Below, piece by piece: positions 28,364 to 36,802 of a stretch of 64,000 nucleotides of DNA. Position numbers and translations under genes: made by a program. Under the pieces are notes generated by a model. That model saw only the letters and a program-made list of their open reading frames with translations. It was not told where the DNA came from and made no database searches. This DNA is from Methylobacterium sp. C25 (GTDB lineage: Bacteria > Pseudomonadota > Alphaproteobacteria > Rhizobiales > Beijerinckiaceae), in contig NZ_JAAUVI010000016.1 of the NCBI RefSeq assembly GCF_021352225.1, forward strand, positions 33,793-97,792. The letters run 5' to 3'. Within the stretch, counting starts at the first letter, position 1. Each line of letters starts with the position of its first letter.

Positions 28364-30730
28364 ATGGACTCCATTTCGCCCGGTGCGATCGTCGGTGCCG
28401 GCGTTGTCCTCGGCCTGCTCGCCGCTCGCTGGATCTTCGCCTGGGGCGCCGTTTTGCGGTGGCTCCGCGTCCTCTGGGTCTGCCGCATTCCCGCGCTCAG
28501 CGCTGGTCTCGGTCTTCTGCTGTTCTGGCAGGCCGAGCCGGCGCGCGACCTCTTCATGGAGTCGCAGCTCTACACGTCGTACTGGATCAGCTTCTTCTGG
28601 CTGGCACTCCTCTGGGCGGTCAGCGTGCATTTCAGCGCGCGCAAGGCGTTGGAGCAGCAGGCTTGGGCGGCTCCCGGTGAGCCCTTGCCGTTGGAGCCGC
28701 ATCGTCTCGGCGATCTGCGGCTCTGCTACCGGCCTGCCGCGACCTGGATTCCGCGCCTGCTGGGGTTGCTCTGCCTTGCCGGGATTGGGCTCGGGATCTG
28801 GGGTGCCCATGATGACGTCGCGCCGATCCAGAAAGCGTTCCTGTTCGACGATTCGACGAAGCTCTTCTGGGGAGTCGGCATCGTCTGCCTGCTCTATCTC
28901 CTCTACGTAGTATTTCGCGGCTGGGTCGTGAGCCCCCGCGAGCGGCGCGAACCGTTCTGGTCCTACCTCGCCGATCAGCTCACCGGGCGCACGACGACGC
29001 TGCTGACCGAACCGAGGGCCTTCTGGTTTCTCGATCTCGCCACGGCGCGGGGCCGTGCTGCGCGCGCCGTCCAGAACCAGGGCCCTATCCCCTGGGACGT
29101 CGCGGCTTTGCTGCTGCTGCTGGCCCAGGCGGCTTGCTGGATCACAGCGATCATCGTGCCCTTGAGCCTGGCGGAGCAGGTCTCGCGGGCGCCCTTCGTC
29201 GTGCTGATGCTTGGCCTGCCCGTCTCGCTCCTCGCATTCCTTTCCTCGCTGTCCCACCAGTGGCGGGTGCCTGTCGTCGGGCTGACGCTGCTCGGCCTCG
29301 TGATCCTCACCGGACTGCAGGAGCGCTTCCACGATTTGCGGACCGTTAAGACGCCCGACGATTGGCGCCGGCTGACGCTGGCCGAGGCTGTCGCGGGCTG
29401 GAAGGCCGCCAATTGCTCCGGAGATGCAAAGGCGTCCTGCCCTGCCCGCCCGGTCATCGTCGCGAGCGCAGGCGGAGCAAGCCGCGCGGCCTTCTTCACG
29501 GCCACCGTGGTGGGCGATATCATCGACCGGGAGCCCTCGTTTCGGAACCGGCTCTTCGCTTTTTCGGGCGTGTCGGGCGGTGCGGTCGGCTCCGCCATGA
29601 TTCGCAGCGCGATGACCGAGGCCTCGTCCGAGGCGGGGCCGCCCTGCGATAGGCTCGATTCCCTCTGGTTCGGGCCGGCCGAGAATTACGGCCATTCGCC
29701 CGGCCAGCAGCCGATTGGCTGGAAGGCCTGTCTGCAAACCCTGCTCGCCGGCGATTTCCTGTCACCGGCCTTCATCGGGCTGGCCTTCCGCGACTTGTTT
29801 GGCTTCCTGGTCGACGAGGATCGCGCCGTACTGCTCGAACGCGCCTTCGAGCGCCGCTACGATCGGCTCGTGCCGAGGAAGCCCGGTGCCGAGCGTTTCG
29901 GTCTGGCGCGCCTCGTCGGTGAGGGCCCAACGGCGCAGGCCGGCTGGGCGCCGCGGCTTCTCCAGAACACCACCTCAGTGGATGACGGCCGGCGGCTGGT
30001 CATCACGGATTTGCAGCCGGATCTCTGCGATGGCGGCAGGCAGGGACGCGTTCTGCCACTGGCCTACGACCTGTTCGAGACGATGGCGCATGCCACAGGC
30101 GATTGCGCGTCGGGGCAGCCCCGAGCAGGGCGGACCCTGCGCCTGTCGAGTGCCGCCGCGGCGAGCGCACGCTTCCCGGTGGTCTCGCCCCAGGCGGGCT
30201 TGCGCGGCGATGACGGGACCCTGCGCGCGATGCTGGTCGACGGCGGCTATTTCGAGAATGACGGTATCACCACAGCCCGCGAACTCGCCAAGGCGCTTGA
30301 TGGATTTGGCTTGAGGGCCGTCATCGTGCCCATCACCAACAACCCCACCACGGCCTCGACCGAGGGGCCGGGCGACCGGCTGCCGGCCCCTCACGATCCG
30401 ACCTGGTACGACGTCTTCACCGCACCGCTCGCCGCACTTGTCGGCACGCGCAACGGCCATGCGGTGGAGGCCTCCCACAAGGCGGAGGATGCCGGCCTGC
30501 AGGTGATCCGCTTCCAGGTCTATGACCGCGTGCCGATGCTCCGGCCGGGCCAGGGCTGCAGATTCGACGGCGAGCCCGGCACCATCGACACCTCCGGCAA
30601 GCCGATGAAGGATCTGTCCATGAGCTGGTGGCTCTCCGGCGCCGTGCAGGGCTATCTCGACCGGCAACTCTGCCACCCCGAGAACAAGAAGAGCTACGAG
30701 GCGCTGAAAGCCGCGCTCACGGGGCCCTAA
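28364..30730 (+). CDS. Membrane-anchored patatin-like phospholipase
   Basis: A 788-residue protein. The first about 340 residues hold seven or eight hydrophobic segments. The C-terminal half is a patatin-like lipase: oxyanion region ASAGGASRAAFF (about 366-377), nucleophile elbow FSGVSGGAVGS (G-x-S-x-G, serine near 406) and the dyad aspartate in VDGGYFENDG (about 627-636). ATG 28364 follows a GGAGGT ribosome site by 7 nt. A lipolytic domain tethered to a polytopic membrane region suggests phospholipid remodelling or defence; the substrate is unknown. Confidence 0.82.
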   Translation: MDSISPGAIVGAGVVLGLLAARWIFAWGAVLRWLRVLWVCRIPALSAGLGLLLFWQAEPARDLFMESQLYTSYWISFFWLALLWAVSVHFSARKALEQQAWAAPGEPLPLEPHRLGDLRLCYRPAATWIPRLLGLLCLAGIGLGIWGAHDDVAPIQKAFLFDDSTKLFWGVGIVCLLYLLYVVFRGWVVSPRERREPFWSYLADQLTGRTTTLLTEPRAFWFLDLATARGRAARAVQNQGPIPWDVAALLLLLAQAACWITAIIVPLSLAEQVSRAPFVVLMLGLPVSLLAFLSSLSHQWRVPVVGLTLLGLVILTGLQERFHDLRTVKTPDDWRRLTLAEAVAGWKAANCSGDAKASCPARPVIVASAGGASRAAFFTATVVGDIIDREPSFRNRLFAFSGVSGGAVGSAMIRSAMTEASSEAGPPCDRLDSLWFGPAENYGHSPGQQPIGWKACLQTLLAGDFLSPAFIGLAFRDLFGFLVDEDRAVLLERAFERRYDRLVPRKPGAERFGLARLVGEGPTAQAGWAPRLLQNTTSVDDGRRLVITDLQPDLCDGGRQGRVLPLAYDLFETMAHATGDCASGQPRAGRTLRLSSAAAASARFPVVSPQAGLRGDDGTLRAMLVDGGYFENDGITTARELAKALDGFGLRAVIVPITNNPTTASTEGPGDRLPAPHDPTWYDVFTAPLAALVGTRNGHAVEASHKAEDAGLQVIRFQVYDRVPMLRPGQGCRFDGEPGTIDTSGKPMKDLSMSWWLSGAVQGYLDRQLCHPENKKSYEALKAALTGP

Positions 30731-30736
30731 TCGCCG

Positions 30737-30973
30737 TCACGCCCGCCCGGTGCCGGCCGCGATCTGCTCGATGAAGCGCAGGCCATCCCAGAGCTCGACG
30801 TCGCACTGCCAAGCGAGCGCGGCGGCCAGAGACAGGGCCTCGGCATCGGTCTGGGCGAAGAGAACCTCGGTGCGCAGTACCTTCTTCTCGGCATCGAGGA
30901 CCAGGGCGCGGTAGGCCGGCTTCTGCGGCTTCAAGGCCGTCGAAGCGCGGCGGATCGGGTCGTGCACCGACAT
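30737..30973 (-). CDS. Small conserved-type hypothetical protein
   Basis: 78 residues, soluble, composition normal (ALVLDAEKKVLRTEVLFAQTDAEAL). It overlaps the stop of the preceding DUF2934 gene by 1 nt, indicating coupling. It converges on the patatin-like gene, ending 7 nt from its stop. No family is recognised. Confidence 0.6.
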   Translation of the reverse strand: MSVHDPIRRASTALKPQKPAYRALVLDAEKKVLRTEVLFAQTDAEALSLAAALAWQCDVELWDGLRFIEQIAAGTGRA

Positions 30974-31179
30974 CAGGCGACCTCACCTTCGGCCGGCTCT
31001 GGCGTTACTTCTGCGCGCAACTGCTGCTCGGCGAGCAGCCAGAACCGCATTTCGAGGCCCGGTGGACAGTGGTTGCGCTCCCACAATTCGTAGGCACGCT
31101 GCCGGATCCGCTCAGCCGGGATCCGCCCCTCCCCGCCTCCGATCGCAACCCCGTTGTCCTTCGCCCGCGTCATTCGCAT
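30973..31179 (-). CDS. DUF2934 small protein
   Basis: 68 residues from ATG 31179 (a second ATG is at 31173). The core RIRQRAYELWERNHCPPG...FWLLAEQQL matches the short helix-hairpin DUF2934 family widespread in Hyphomicrobiales, whose function is unknown. It is coupled to the 78-residue gene downstream. Confidence 0.75.
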   Translation of the reverse strand: MRMTRAKDNGVAIGGGEGRIPAERIRQRAYELWERNHCPPGLEMRFWLLAEQQLRAEVTPEPAEGEVA

Positions 31180-31315
31180 TCACCGCAACGGCGCGCCGTC
31201 GGCGCGCGTTGTCGGCTGCGTTAGCCGGATGGCGGCTTGGCTGCGCGAACATAGGTTCGCGAAGCGGCTGGCCGATTGCGGCAGGCTGGAGCTGTTGCGC
31301 TGAAGGGAGGCCGGG

Positions 31316-31561
31316 TTGCCGCGATACTTTTTCGATGTCGCCGACGGAGACCGTCACGTACGCGACGAGGAGGGCCTGGAACTGCCCGATGGCGAGAGCG
31401 CGCGCCGCGAGGCGATCTGCTCGCTGCTCGACATCGCCCGCGATGAACTTCCAGACGGTGATCATCGCAGCTTCGTCATCACGGTCCGCGATGGCGACGA
31501 GACCTCCCTGCTCTCGGCCCGCCTCGCGCTCGATGCCAAGTGGCTGGCGCAGGCCGGCTAA
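31316..31561 (+). CDS. DUF6894-type small protein
   Basis: 81 residues from a TTG start preceded by AAGGGAGG. The pattern P-R-Y-F-F-D-V-A-D-G...RDEEGLELPDGESARREA...DELPDG is that of the DUF6894 family. A second member lies at 57612 inside the integrated element. Function unknown. It ends 13 nt before the Crp/Fnr gene. Confidence 0.75.
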   Translation: MPRYFFDVADGDRHVRDEEGLELPDGESARREAICSLLDIARDELPDGDHRSFVITVRDGDETSLLSARLALDAKWLAQAG

Positions 31562-31574
31562 GCGGAGGCACGCT

Positions 31575-32306
31575 GTGTCCGATCGCGACCACTTGAGCCG
31601 GCTGACGCGCCGCCTGCAGACCAATACCGAACTCAACCAGGCGGAGATCGATCGTCTCGAGTCGCTGCCGCTGCAGATCAAGACGCTCACCCGCTTTCAG
31701 GACGTCGTCCAGGAGGGCGAGCATCCGACGCAGTCCTGCGTGGTCCTGCGCGGCTGGCTTTTTCGCTACCGCATCCTGGAGAGCGGCCGCCGACAGATCC
31801 TGTCGTTTCACGTCGCCGGCGAGATGCCGGACCTGCACAGCATCTATCTTGAGGTGATGGACCACTCCCTGGCTGCGCTGACGCCGTGCGAGGTCGCACT
31901 CGTCCCGCACCGCCCCTTGCAGGATCTCGTCGCCGATCATCCGCGCATCGGTGCCGTGCTCTGGCGGGATACGCTGATCGATGCCGGCATCTTCCGTGAG
32001 TGGATGGTGGGGATCGGGCGGCGCTCCGCCTTTGAGCGCCTCTCCCATCTGATCTGCGAGATGTATCTGCGCCTGGCGCGCGTCGGCCTCGCCCGCGACC
32101 ACAGCCTCGAATGGCCGGTGACGCGCTCGGATCTCGGGGATGCCACCGGCATGACCTCGGTCCACGTCACACGGATGCTCGGCGAACTCCGGCGCGCCCG
32201 TCTCATCACCCTCCAGGGTTCGATCCTGACGATTCTCGACTGGGACCGGCTCGTCGAGGCGGCCGGGTTTGATGCGAGTTATCTGCACCTGCGCCCGACG
32301 TCCTGA
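31575..32306 (+). CDS. Crp/Fnr-family transcription regulator
   Basis: 243 residues from a GTG start. An N-terminal cyclic-nucleotide-type beta-roll (VVQEGEHPTQSCVVLRGWLFRYR, broken here across about residues 45-67) is followed by a dimerisation helix and a C-terminal helix-turn-helix DLGDATGMTSVHVTRMLGEL (about 190-209). No N-terminal cysteine cluster is present, so it is not an Fe-S Fnr. It is probably co-transcribed with the DUF6894 gene. Its signal is unknown. Confidence 0.88.
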   Translation: MSDRDHLSRLTRRLQTNTELNQAEIDRLESLPLQIKTLTRFQDVVQEGEHPTQSCVVLRGWLFRYRILESGRRQILSFHVAGEMPDLHSIYLEVMDHSLAALTPCEVALVPHRPLQDLVADHPRIGAVLWRDTLIDAGIFREWMVGIGRRSAFERLSHLICEMYLRLARVGLARDHSLEWPVTRSDLGDATGMTSVHVTRMLGELRRARLITLQGSILTILDWDRLVEAAGFDASYLHLRPTS

Positions 32307-32390
32307 GGCAGTCGCAGGGCGGACATTCCTTGCCTTCGAGGGCCTTGGGGACTAGCGATCGCGGCAATCCCGAAGGAGCCGTATCGCGTC

Positions 32391-33698
32391 ATGATCCCCC
32401 GTTATTCCCGCCCCGAGATGGCCGCGATCTGGTCGCCGGAGAGCCGGTTCCGGATCTGGTTCGAGATCGAGGCGTACGCGACCTCGGCGCTGGCCGAACT
32501 CGGTGTCGTCCCGAAGGAAGCTGCGGATAAGGTCTGGGAGAAGGGCCGGGACGCGGTCTTCGACGTCGCACGGATCGATGAGATCGAGGCGGTGACGAAG
32601 CATGACGTCATCGCCTTCCTGACCCACCTTGCCGAGATCGTCGGGCCGGAGGCACGCTTCGTCCACCAGGGTATGACCTCGTCGGACGTGCTCGATACCT
32701 GCCTTAACGTGCAGCTGACCAAGGCCGCCGACATCCTCATCGCCGACCTCGACAAGCTTCTGGCCGCGCTGAAGAAGCGCGCCTTCGAGCACAAGATGAC
32801 CCCGACCATCGGCCGCTCGCACGGAATCCATGCCGAGCCGGTGACCTTCGGGCTGAAGCTCGCCCAGGCCTATGCCGAGTTTTCGCGCAATCGCGAGCGT
32901 CTGGTGGCTGCGCGCAGGGAAATCGCCACCTGCGCGATCTCGGGCGCCGTCGGCACCTTCGCCAACATCGACCCGCGGGTCGAGGAATATGTCGCCGAGA
33001 AGATGGGGCTCGCGGCCGAGCCGGTCTCGACGCAGGTCATCCCGCGTGATCGCCACGCCATGTTCTTCGCGGTGCTCGGCGTGGTCGCCTCCTCCATGGA
33101 GCGCCTCGCCATCGAGGTGCGCCACCTGCAGCGGACCGAGGTGCTGGAAGCGGAAGAGTTCTTCTCCGAGGGGCAGAAGGGTTCGTCCGCCATGCCTCAC
33201 AAGCGCAACCCAGTGCTCACCGAGAACATCACCGGTCTCGCCCGGATGGTACGCGGCTACGTGACCCCGGCCTTGGAGAACGTGGCTCTCTGGCACGAGC
33301 GCGACATCTCGCACTCCTCCGTCGAGCGCATGATCGGCCCCGACGCCACCGTGACCCTGGACTTCGCGCTGGCCCGCATGACCGGTGTGATCGACAAGCT
33401 GCTCGTCTATCCTGAGCAGATGCAGAAGAACCTCGACCGTCTCGGCGGCCTGGTCCACTCGCAGCGCGTGCTGCTGGCGCTCACGCAGGGTGGCCTGTCG
33501 CGCGAGGATTCCTACCGGCTGGTCCAGCGCAACGCGATGCCGGTCTGGCGCGGCGAGGGCGACTTCCTGACCCTGCTCAAGGCGGATTCAGAAGTGACAG
33601 CGGTGCTGAAGCCCGAGCAGATCGAGGAATGCTTCGACCTTGGCTACCACCTCAAGCACGTCGACACGATCTTCCGCAGGGTGTTCGGCGAAGCGTAA
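32391..33698 (+). CDS. purB: Adenylosuccinate lyase
   Basis: A 435-residue fumarase-superfamily lyase acting twice in purine synthesis (SAICAR and adenylosuccinate cleavage). It contains MTSSDVLDT, TIGRSHGIHAEP (catalytic His) and the signature GSSAMPHKRNPV near residue 265. A Pro-rich-gene-free interval of 84 nt precedes it. purA is 1.7 kb downstream on the same strand. Confidence 0.97.
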   Translation: MIPRYSRPEMAAIWSPESRFRIWFEIEAYATSALAELGVVPKEAADKVWEKGRDAVFDVARIDEIEAVTKHDVIAFLTHLAEIVGPEARFVHQGMTSSDVLDTCLNVQLTKAADILIADLDKLLAALKKRAFEHKMTPTIGRSHGIHAEPVTFGLKLAQAYAEFSRNRERLVAARREIATCAISGAVGTFANIDPRVEEYVAEKMGLAAEPVSTQVIPRDRHAMFFAVLGVVASSMERLAIEVRHLQRTEVLEAEEFFSEGQKGSSAMPHKRNPVLTENITGLARMVRGYVTPALENVALWHERDISHSSVERMIGPDATVTLDFALARMTGVIDKLLVYPEQMQKNLDRLGGLVHSQRVLLALTQGGLSREDSYRLVQRNAMPVWRGEGDFLTLLKADSEVTAVLKPEQIEECFDLGYHLKHVDTIFRRVFGEA

Positions 33699-33775
33699 GC
33701 TTCGCCTCACGCTGACGACGGAGTGAACGTCGCACGGTTCGTGCTTGGGGCCGGGTAAGAGCGAGACGGGACGGC

Positions 33776-34627
33776 ATGACGCGCACCGCTTACGTGAACG
33801 GCGAGTACCTCCCTCTGGAGCAGGCCAGCGTCTCGGTTCTGGACCGCGGCTTCCTATTCGCTGACGGGATCTACGAGGTCGCGGCGGTGCTGGGCGGCCG
33901 TCTCGTCGACAATGCCGGGCATGTGGCGCGGCTGGAGCGCTCGCTCTCGGAAATCGGCATCAAGAATCCCTACTCGCTCGAAGAATGGGTGCGGATCGAG
34001 ACCGAGCTCGTCGCGCGCGACGGCCTCGAAGAGGGCCTCGTCTATCTCCAGGTCACGCGCGGTGCCGCCGAGCGCGATTTTTCCTTCCCGAAGGACACGG
34101 CGCCCACCGTGGTCGCCTTCACCCAGGCGAAGAAGATCGCGCACAATCCGCTCGCCGAGAGTGGGGCGAAGGTCGTGACCGTGCCGGACATCCGCTGGCA
34201 GCGGCGCGACATCAAATCGGTGGCGCTCCTAGCCCAGGTTCTCGCCAAGCAGGCGGCGAGCGAGGCCGGCGCGGCCGAAGCCTTCATGGTCGAGGACGGG
34301 TCGATCACAGAGGGATCATCCTCGACGGCTTTCATCGTGACCCGCGACGGTACCATCGTCACGAGGCCCCTCTCGAACGCGCTGCTGCCTGGAATCACGC
34401 GGCGCGCGGTGATCGCACTGGCCACCGAGTTCGACCTCAAGCTCGAGGAGCGCCTGTTTTCGGTAGAGGAACTGCACGATGCCGCCGAAGCCTTCTACAC
34501 CAGCGCCTCGGCCTTCGTGATGCCTGTGGTCTCGGTGGACGGCAGGGCGCTGGGCGACGGCAGGCCCGGTCCGGTCGCGCGGCGCCTGCGCGAGCTCTAT
34601 TTCGCCTTCGCCGAGGCGCGGGACTGA
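33776..34627 (+). CDS. Class IV PLP aminotransferase (D-amino-acid aminotransferase type)
   Basis: A 283-residue fold-type IV enzyme. Motifs are SVLDRGFLFADGIYEV (about residues 20-35), the PLP lysine in RRDIKSVALL (near 145), EAFMVEDGSITEGSSSTAFIV (about 165-185) and LPGITRRAV (about 203-211). This matches D-alanine aminotransferase-like proteins; branched-chain aminotransferase is less likely. The 3' end overlaps a convergent small gene by 31 nt. Confidence 0.9.
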   Translation: MTRTAYVNGEYLPLEQASVSVLDRGFLFADGIYEVAAVLGGRLVDNAGHVARLERSLSEIGIKNPYSLEEWVRIETELVARDGLEEGLVYLQVTRGAAERDFSFPKDTAPTVVAFTQAKKIAHNPLAESGAKVVTVPDIRWQRRDIKSVALLAQVLAKQAASEAGAAEAFMVEDGSITEGSSSTAFIVTRDGTIVTRPLSNALLPGITRRAVIALATEFDLKLEERLFSVEELHDAAEAFYTSASAFVMPVVSVDGRALGDGRPGPVARRLRELYFAFAEARD

Positions 34628-34797
34628 CGCAGCGTCATCACCACGCACAACACCAGGAAGGCCGCGAGCCCCGTCCAAAGGCCGCCCTCGCTCAGCTTGG
34701 CCAGAGCGATGCCCCAGGGATCGTCCACGGTCAGTGCTGCGGCCACGATGAGCAGCAGCAGCGGGATGGCACAGAGGATGGCGAGCCAGCGAGGCAT
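34597..34797 (-). CDS. Small two-helix inner-membrane protein
   Basis: 66 residues: M-P-R-W-L-A-I followed by two hydrophobic segments (about 5-25 and 40-57) and a basic C terminus (RQSRASAKAK). It overlaps convergently with the aminotransferase 3' end. No function is recognised. Confidence 0.55.
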   Translation of the reverse strand: MPRWLAILCAIPLLLLIVAAALTVDDPWGIALAKLSEGGLWTGLAAFLVLCVVMTLRQSRASAKAK

Positions 34798-34912
34798 TGG
34801 ATCAGCATAGCACCTCCCGCCGCCGGGTCGAAGCGCCACGGCGCGCATCGGAACGCTGCCCCGCTCCATCCGTTCTCCCGGCAACACTGCATGCCAGATG
34901 GGGGAACGTCCC

Positions 34913-35221
34913 ATGCTCAAGCGAATTCCTGCGGCGGTCGCCGCGATAATCCTGACCACGGCTGCCTACGCGCAGGATCCGTCCGTGCCACAGAGGGGCC
35001 AGGACAGCGACCCGAAGTTGCCTCCTCCGAGCCAGCAGGTCCCTGAGAAAATTCGGCCCGAAGCGGACGGTTCGAGCGGCCCGACGCTGAGCGACAAGCT
35101 CCAGAAGTCGGACGGCGTGATCAAGCCGCCGGGCGGTGTCGATCCCGAGATCAAGACGATCCCGCCAGGCGATTCCGGAAGCTCGATGCCGGTCATCAAG
35201 CCGCCAGCCGAGGCGAAGTAA
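34913..35221 (+). CDS. Secreted proline-rich hypothetical protein
   Basis: 102 residues with a clear signal peptide (MLKRIPAAVAAIILTTAAYAQ) and a mature part rich in P, K, D and G (S-D-G-V-I-K-P-P-G-G-V-D-P-E). A GGGGGAA site precedes ATG 34913. Periplasmic location inferred; similar short proteins occur in related genera, function unknown. Confidence 0.7.
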   Translation: MLKRIPAAVAAIILTTAAYAQDPSVPQRGQDSDPKLPPPSQQVPEKIRPEADGSSGPTLSDKLQKSDGVIKPPGGVDPEIKTIPPGDSGSSMPVIKPPAEAK

Positions 35222-35310
35222 TCCCGGGTCCGCCACGTGAATGCGCTGTGTGCACCGCGGGCTTTGCTTGACCTGCCTCGCCTGATCGCCGAAGACGCGC
35301 CTTATCCTCG

Positions 35311-35333
35311 CCCCGGCTACAAGCCGGGGTTTT
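35311..35333 (+). terminator. Intrinsic terminator before purA
   Basis: CCCCGGC/GCCGGGG stem, TACAA loop, then TTTT on the plus strand. It ends the transcript of the small secreted protein 67 nt before purA. Confidence 0.8.
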
Positions 35334-35399
35334 CGCGCGTGGCGAGACGGTCGAACTCATTGACCGCTGAGTGGCCACGGGAAGCAAGTCGAGACCGGT

Positions 35400-36692
35400 A
35401 TGGCCAACGTCGTTGTCGTAGGCGCCCAATGGGGTGACGAGGGCAAGGGAAAGATCGTCGACTGGCTCTCCGAGCAGGCCGACATCGTCGTGCGCTTCCA
35501 GGGTGGCCATAACGCTGGCCACACGCTCGTCGTTGGGAACAACGTCTACAAGCTGTCGCTGCTGCCTTCGGGCGTGGTGCGCCCTAAGACGCTGGGCGTG
35601 ATCGGCAACGGTGTGGTGCTCGACCCCTATGCGCTTGTCGCCGAGATCGAGCGCATCACCGGCCAGGGCGTCGAGGTGTCGCGGGAGAACCTTCGCGTCG
35701 CCGACAACGCCACGCTGATCCTTTCGCTCCACCGCGAGCTCGACGCGCTCCGCGAGGACGGCGCCCCCGGCACCAAGATTGGCACGACCAAGCGCGGGAT
35801 CGGCCCGGCCTACGAGGACAAGGTTGGCCGTCGTGCTATCCGCGTCATGGACCTGTCCGAGCCCGACACGCTCGGGCCGAAAATCGAGCGCCTGCTCGCG
35901 CACCACAACGCCCTGCGCCGCGGCTTTGGCCTGCCAGAAATCGCAGAGCAGACCATCCACGACGAGCTGACCGGCATTGCCGACAAGGTGCTGCCCTACC
36001 AGGACACCGTCTGGCGCCTGCTCGACGAGGCGCGCCGCGGCGGCAAACGCATCCTGTTCGAGGGCGCGCAAGGCGCACTCCTCGACGTCGACCACGGCAC
36101 CTATCCCTTCGTGACCTCGTCGAACACCGTAGCCGGCCAGGCCGCTACGGGTTCCGGCCTCGGCCCGGGCGCGGTCGGCTACGTTCTCGGCATCGCGAAG
36201 GCCTACACCACCCGCGTTGGCGAAGGCCCCTTCCCGACCGAACTCACCGACGAGATCGGCGAGCGGCTCGGCAAGCGCGGACACGAATTCGGCGTGGTCA
36301 CGGGCCGTAAGCGGCGCTGTGGCTGGTTCGATGCCTGCCTCGTGCGCCAAACCGTTCGCACATCCGGCATCGATGGCATCGCCCTCACCAAGCTCGATGT
36401 GCTCGACGGATTCGAGGAGATCCGGATCTGCACGGGCTACGACATCGACGGCGTGCGCTTCGACCACTTGCCGGCGAGCCAGGGGGCGCAGCAGCGCGCA
36501 GTACCGGTGTACGAGACCTTCAAGGGCTGGGACGGCACCACCGGCGGCGCCCGCTCCTGGGCGGACCTGCCGGCCCAGGCGGTCAAGTACGTGCGGCGGA
36601 TCGAGGAGCTGATCGGCGCGCCCGTCGCCCTGCTCTCGACCTCGCCGGAGCGCGACGACACCATCCTGATGCACAACCCCTTCGAGGATTGA
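35400..36692 (+). CDS. purA: Adenylosuccinate synthetase
   Basis: A 430-residue GTP-dependent ligase forming adenylosuccinate from IMP and aspartate. It has the N-terminal GAQWGDEGKGK P-loop-like motif (about 8-18), FQGGHNAGHT, GTTKRGIGPAYEDK and FEGAQGALLDVDHGTYPFV, and the late N-terminal KLDVLDGF guanine motif. It is complete and canonical in length. Confidence 0.98.
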   Translation: MANVVVVGAQWGDEGKGKIVDWLSEQADIVVRFQGGHNAGHTLVVGNNVYKLSLLPSGVVRPKTLGVIGNGVVLDPYALVAEIERITGQGVEVSRENLRVADNATLILSLHRELDALREDGAPGTKIGTTKRGIGPAYEDKVGRRAIRVMDLSEPDTLGPKIERLLAHHNALRRGFGLPEIAEQTIHDELTGIADKVLPYQDTVWRLLDEARRGGKRILFEGAQGALLDVDHGTYPFVTSSNTVAGQAATGSGLGPGAVGYVLGIAKAYTTRVGEGPFPTELTDEIGERLGKRGHEFGVVTGRKRRCGWFDACLVRQTVRTSGIDGIALTKLDVLDGFEEIRICTGYDIDGVRFDHLPASQGAQQRAVPVYETFKGWDGTTGGARSWADLPAQAVKYVRRIEELIGAPVALLSTSPERDDTILMHNPFED

Positions 36693-36802
36693 CGCGCTTT
36701 TCAATGGAATTGATGCCGGTTCGCCGCCAAAAAGCGCAACAGGACAAAATCTTGGAGCCACGCTTCGGGCGCAGGCTCTAGGCACGGGCGGATCGGGGCA
36801 CG

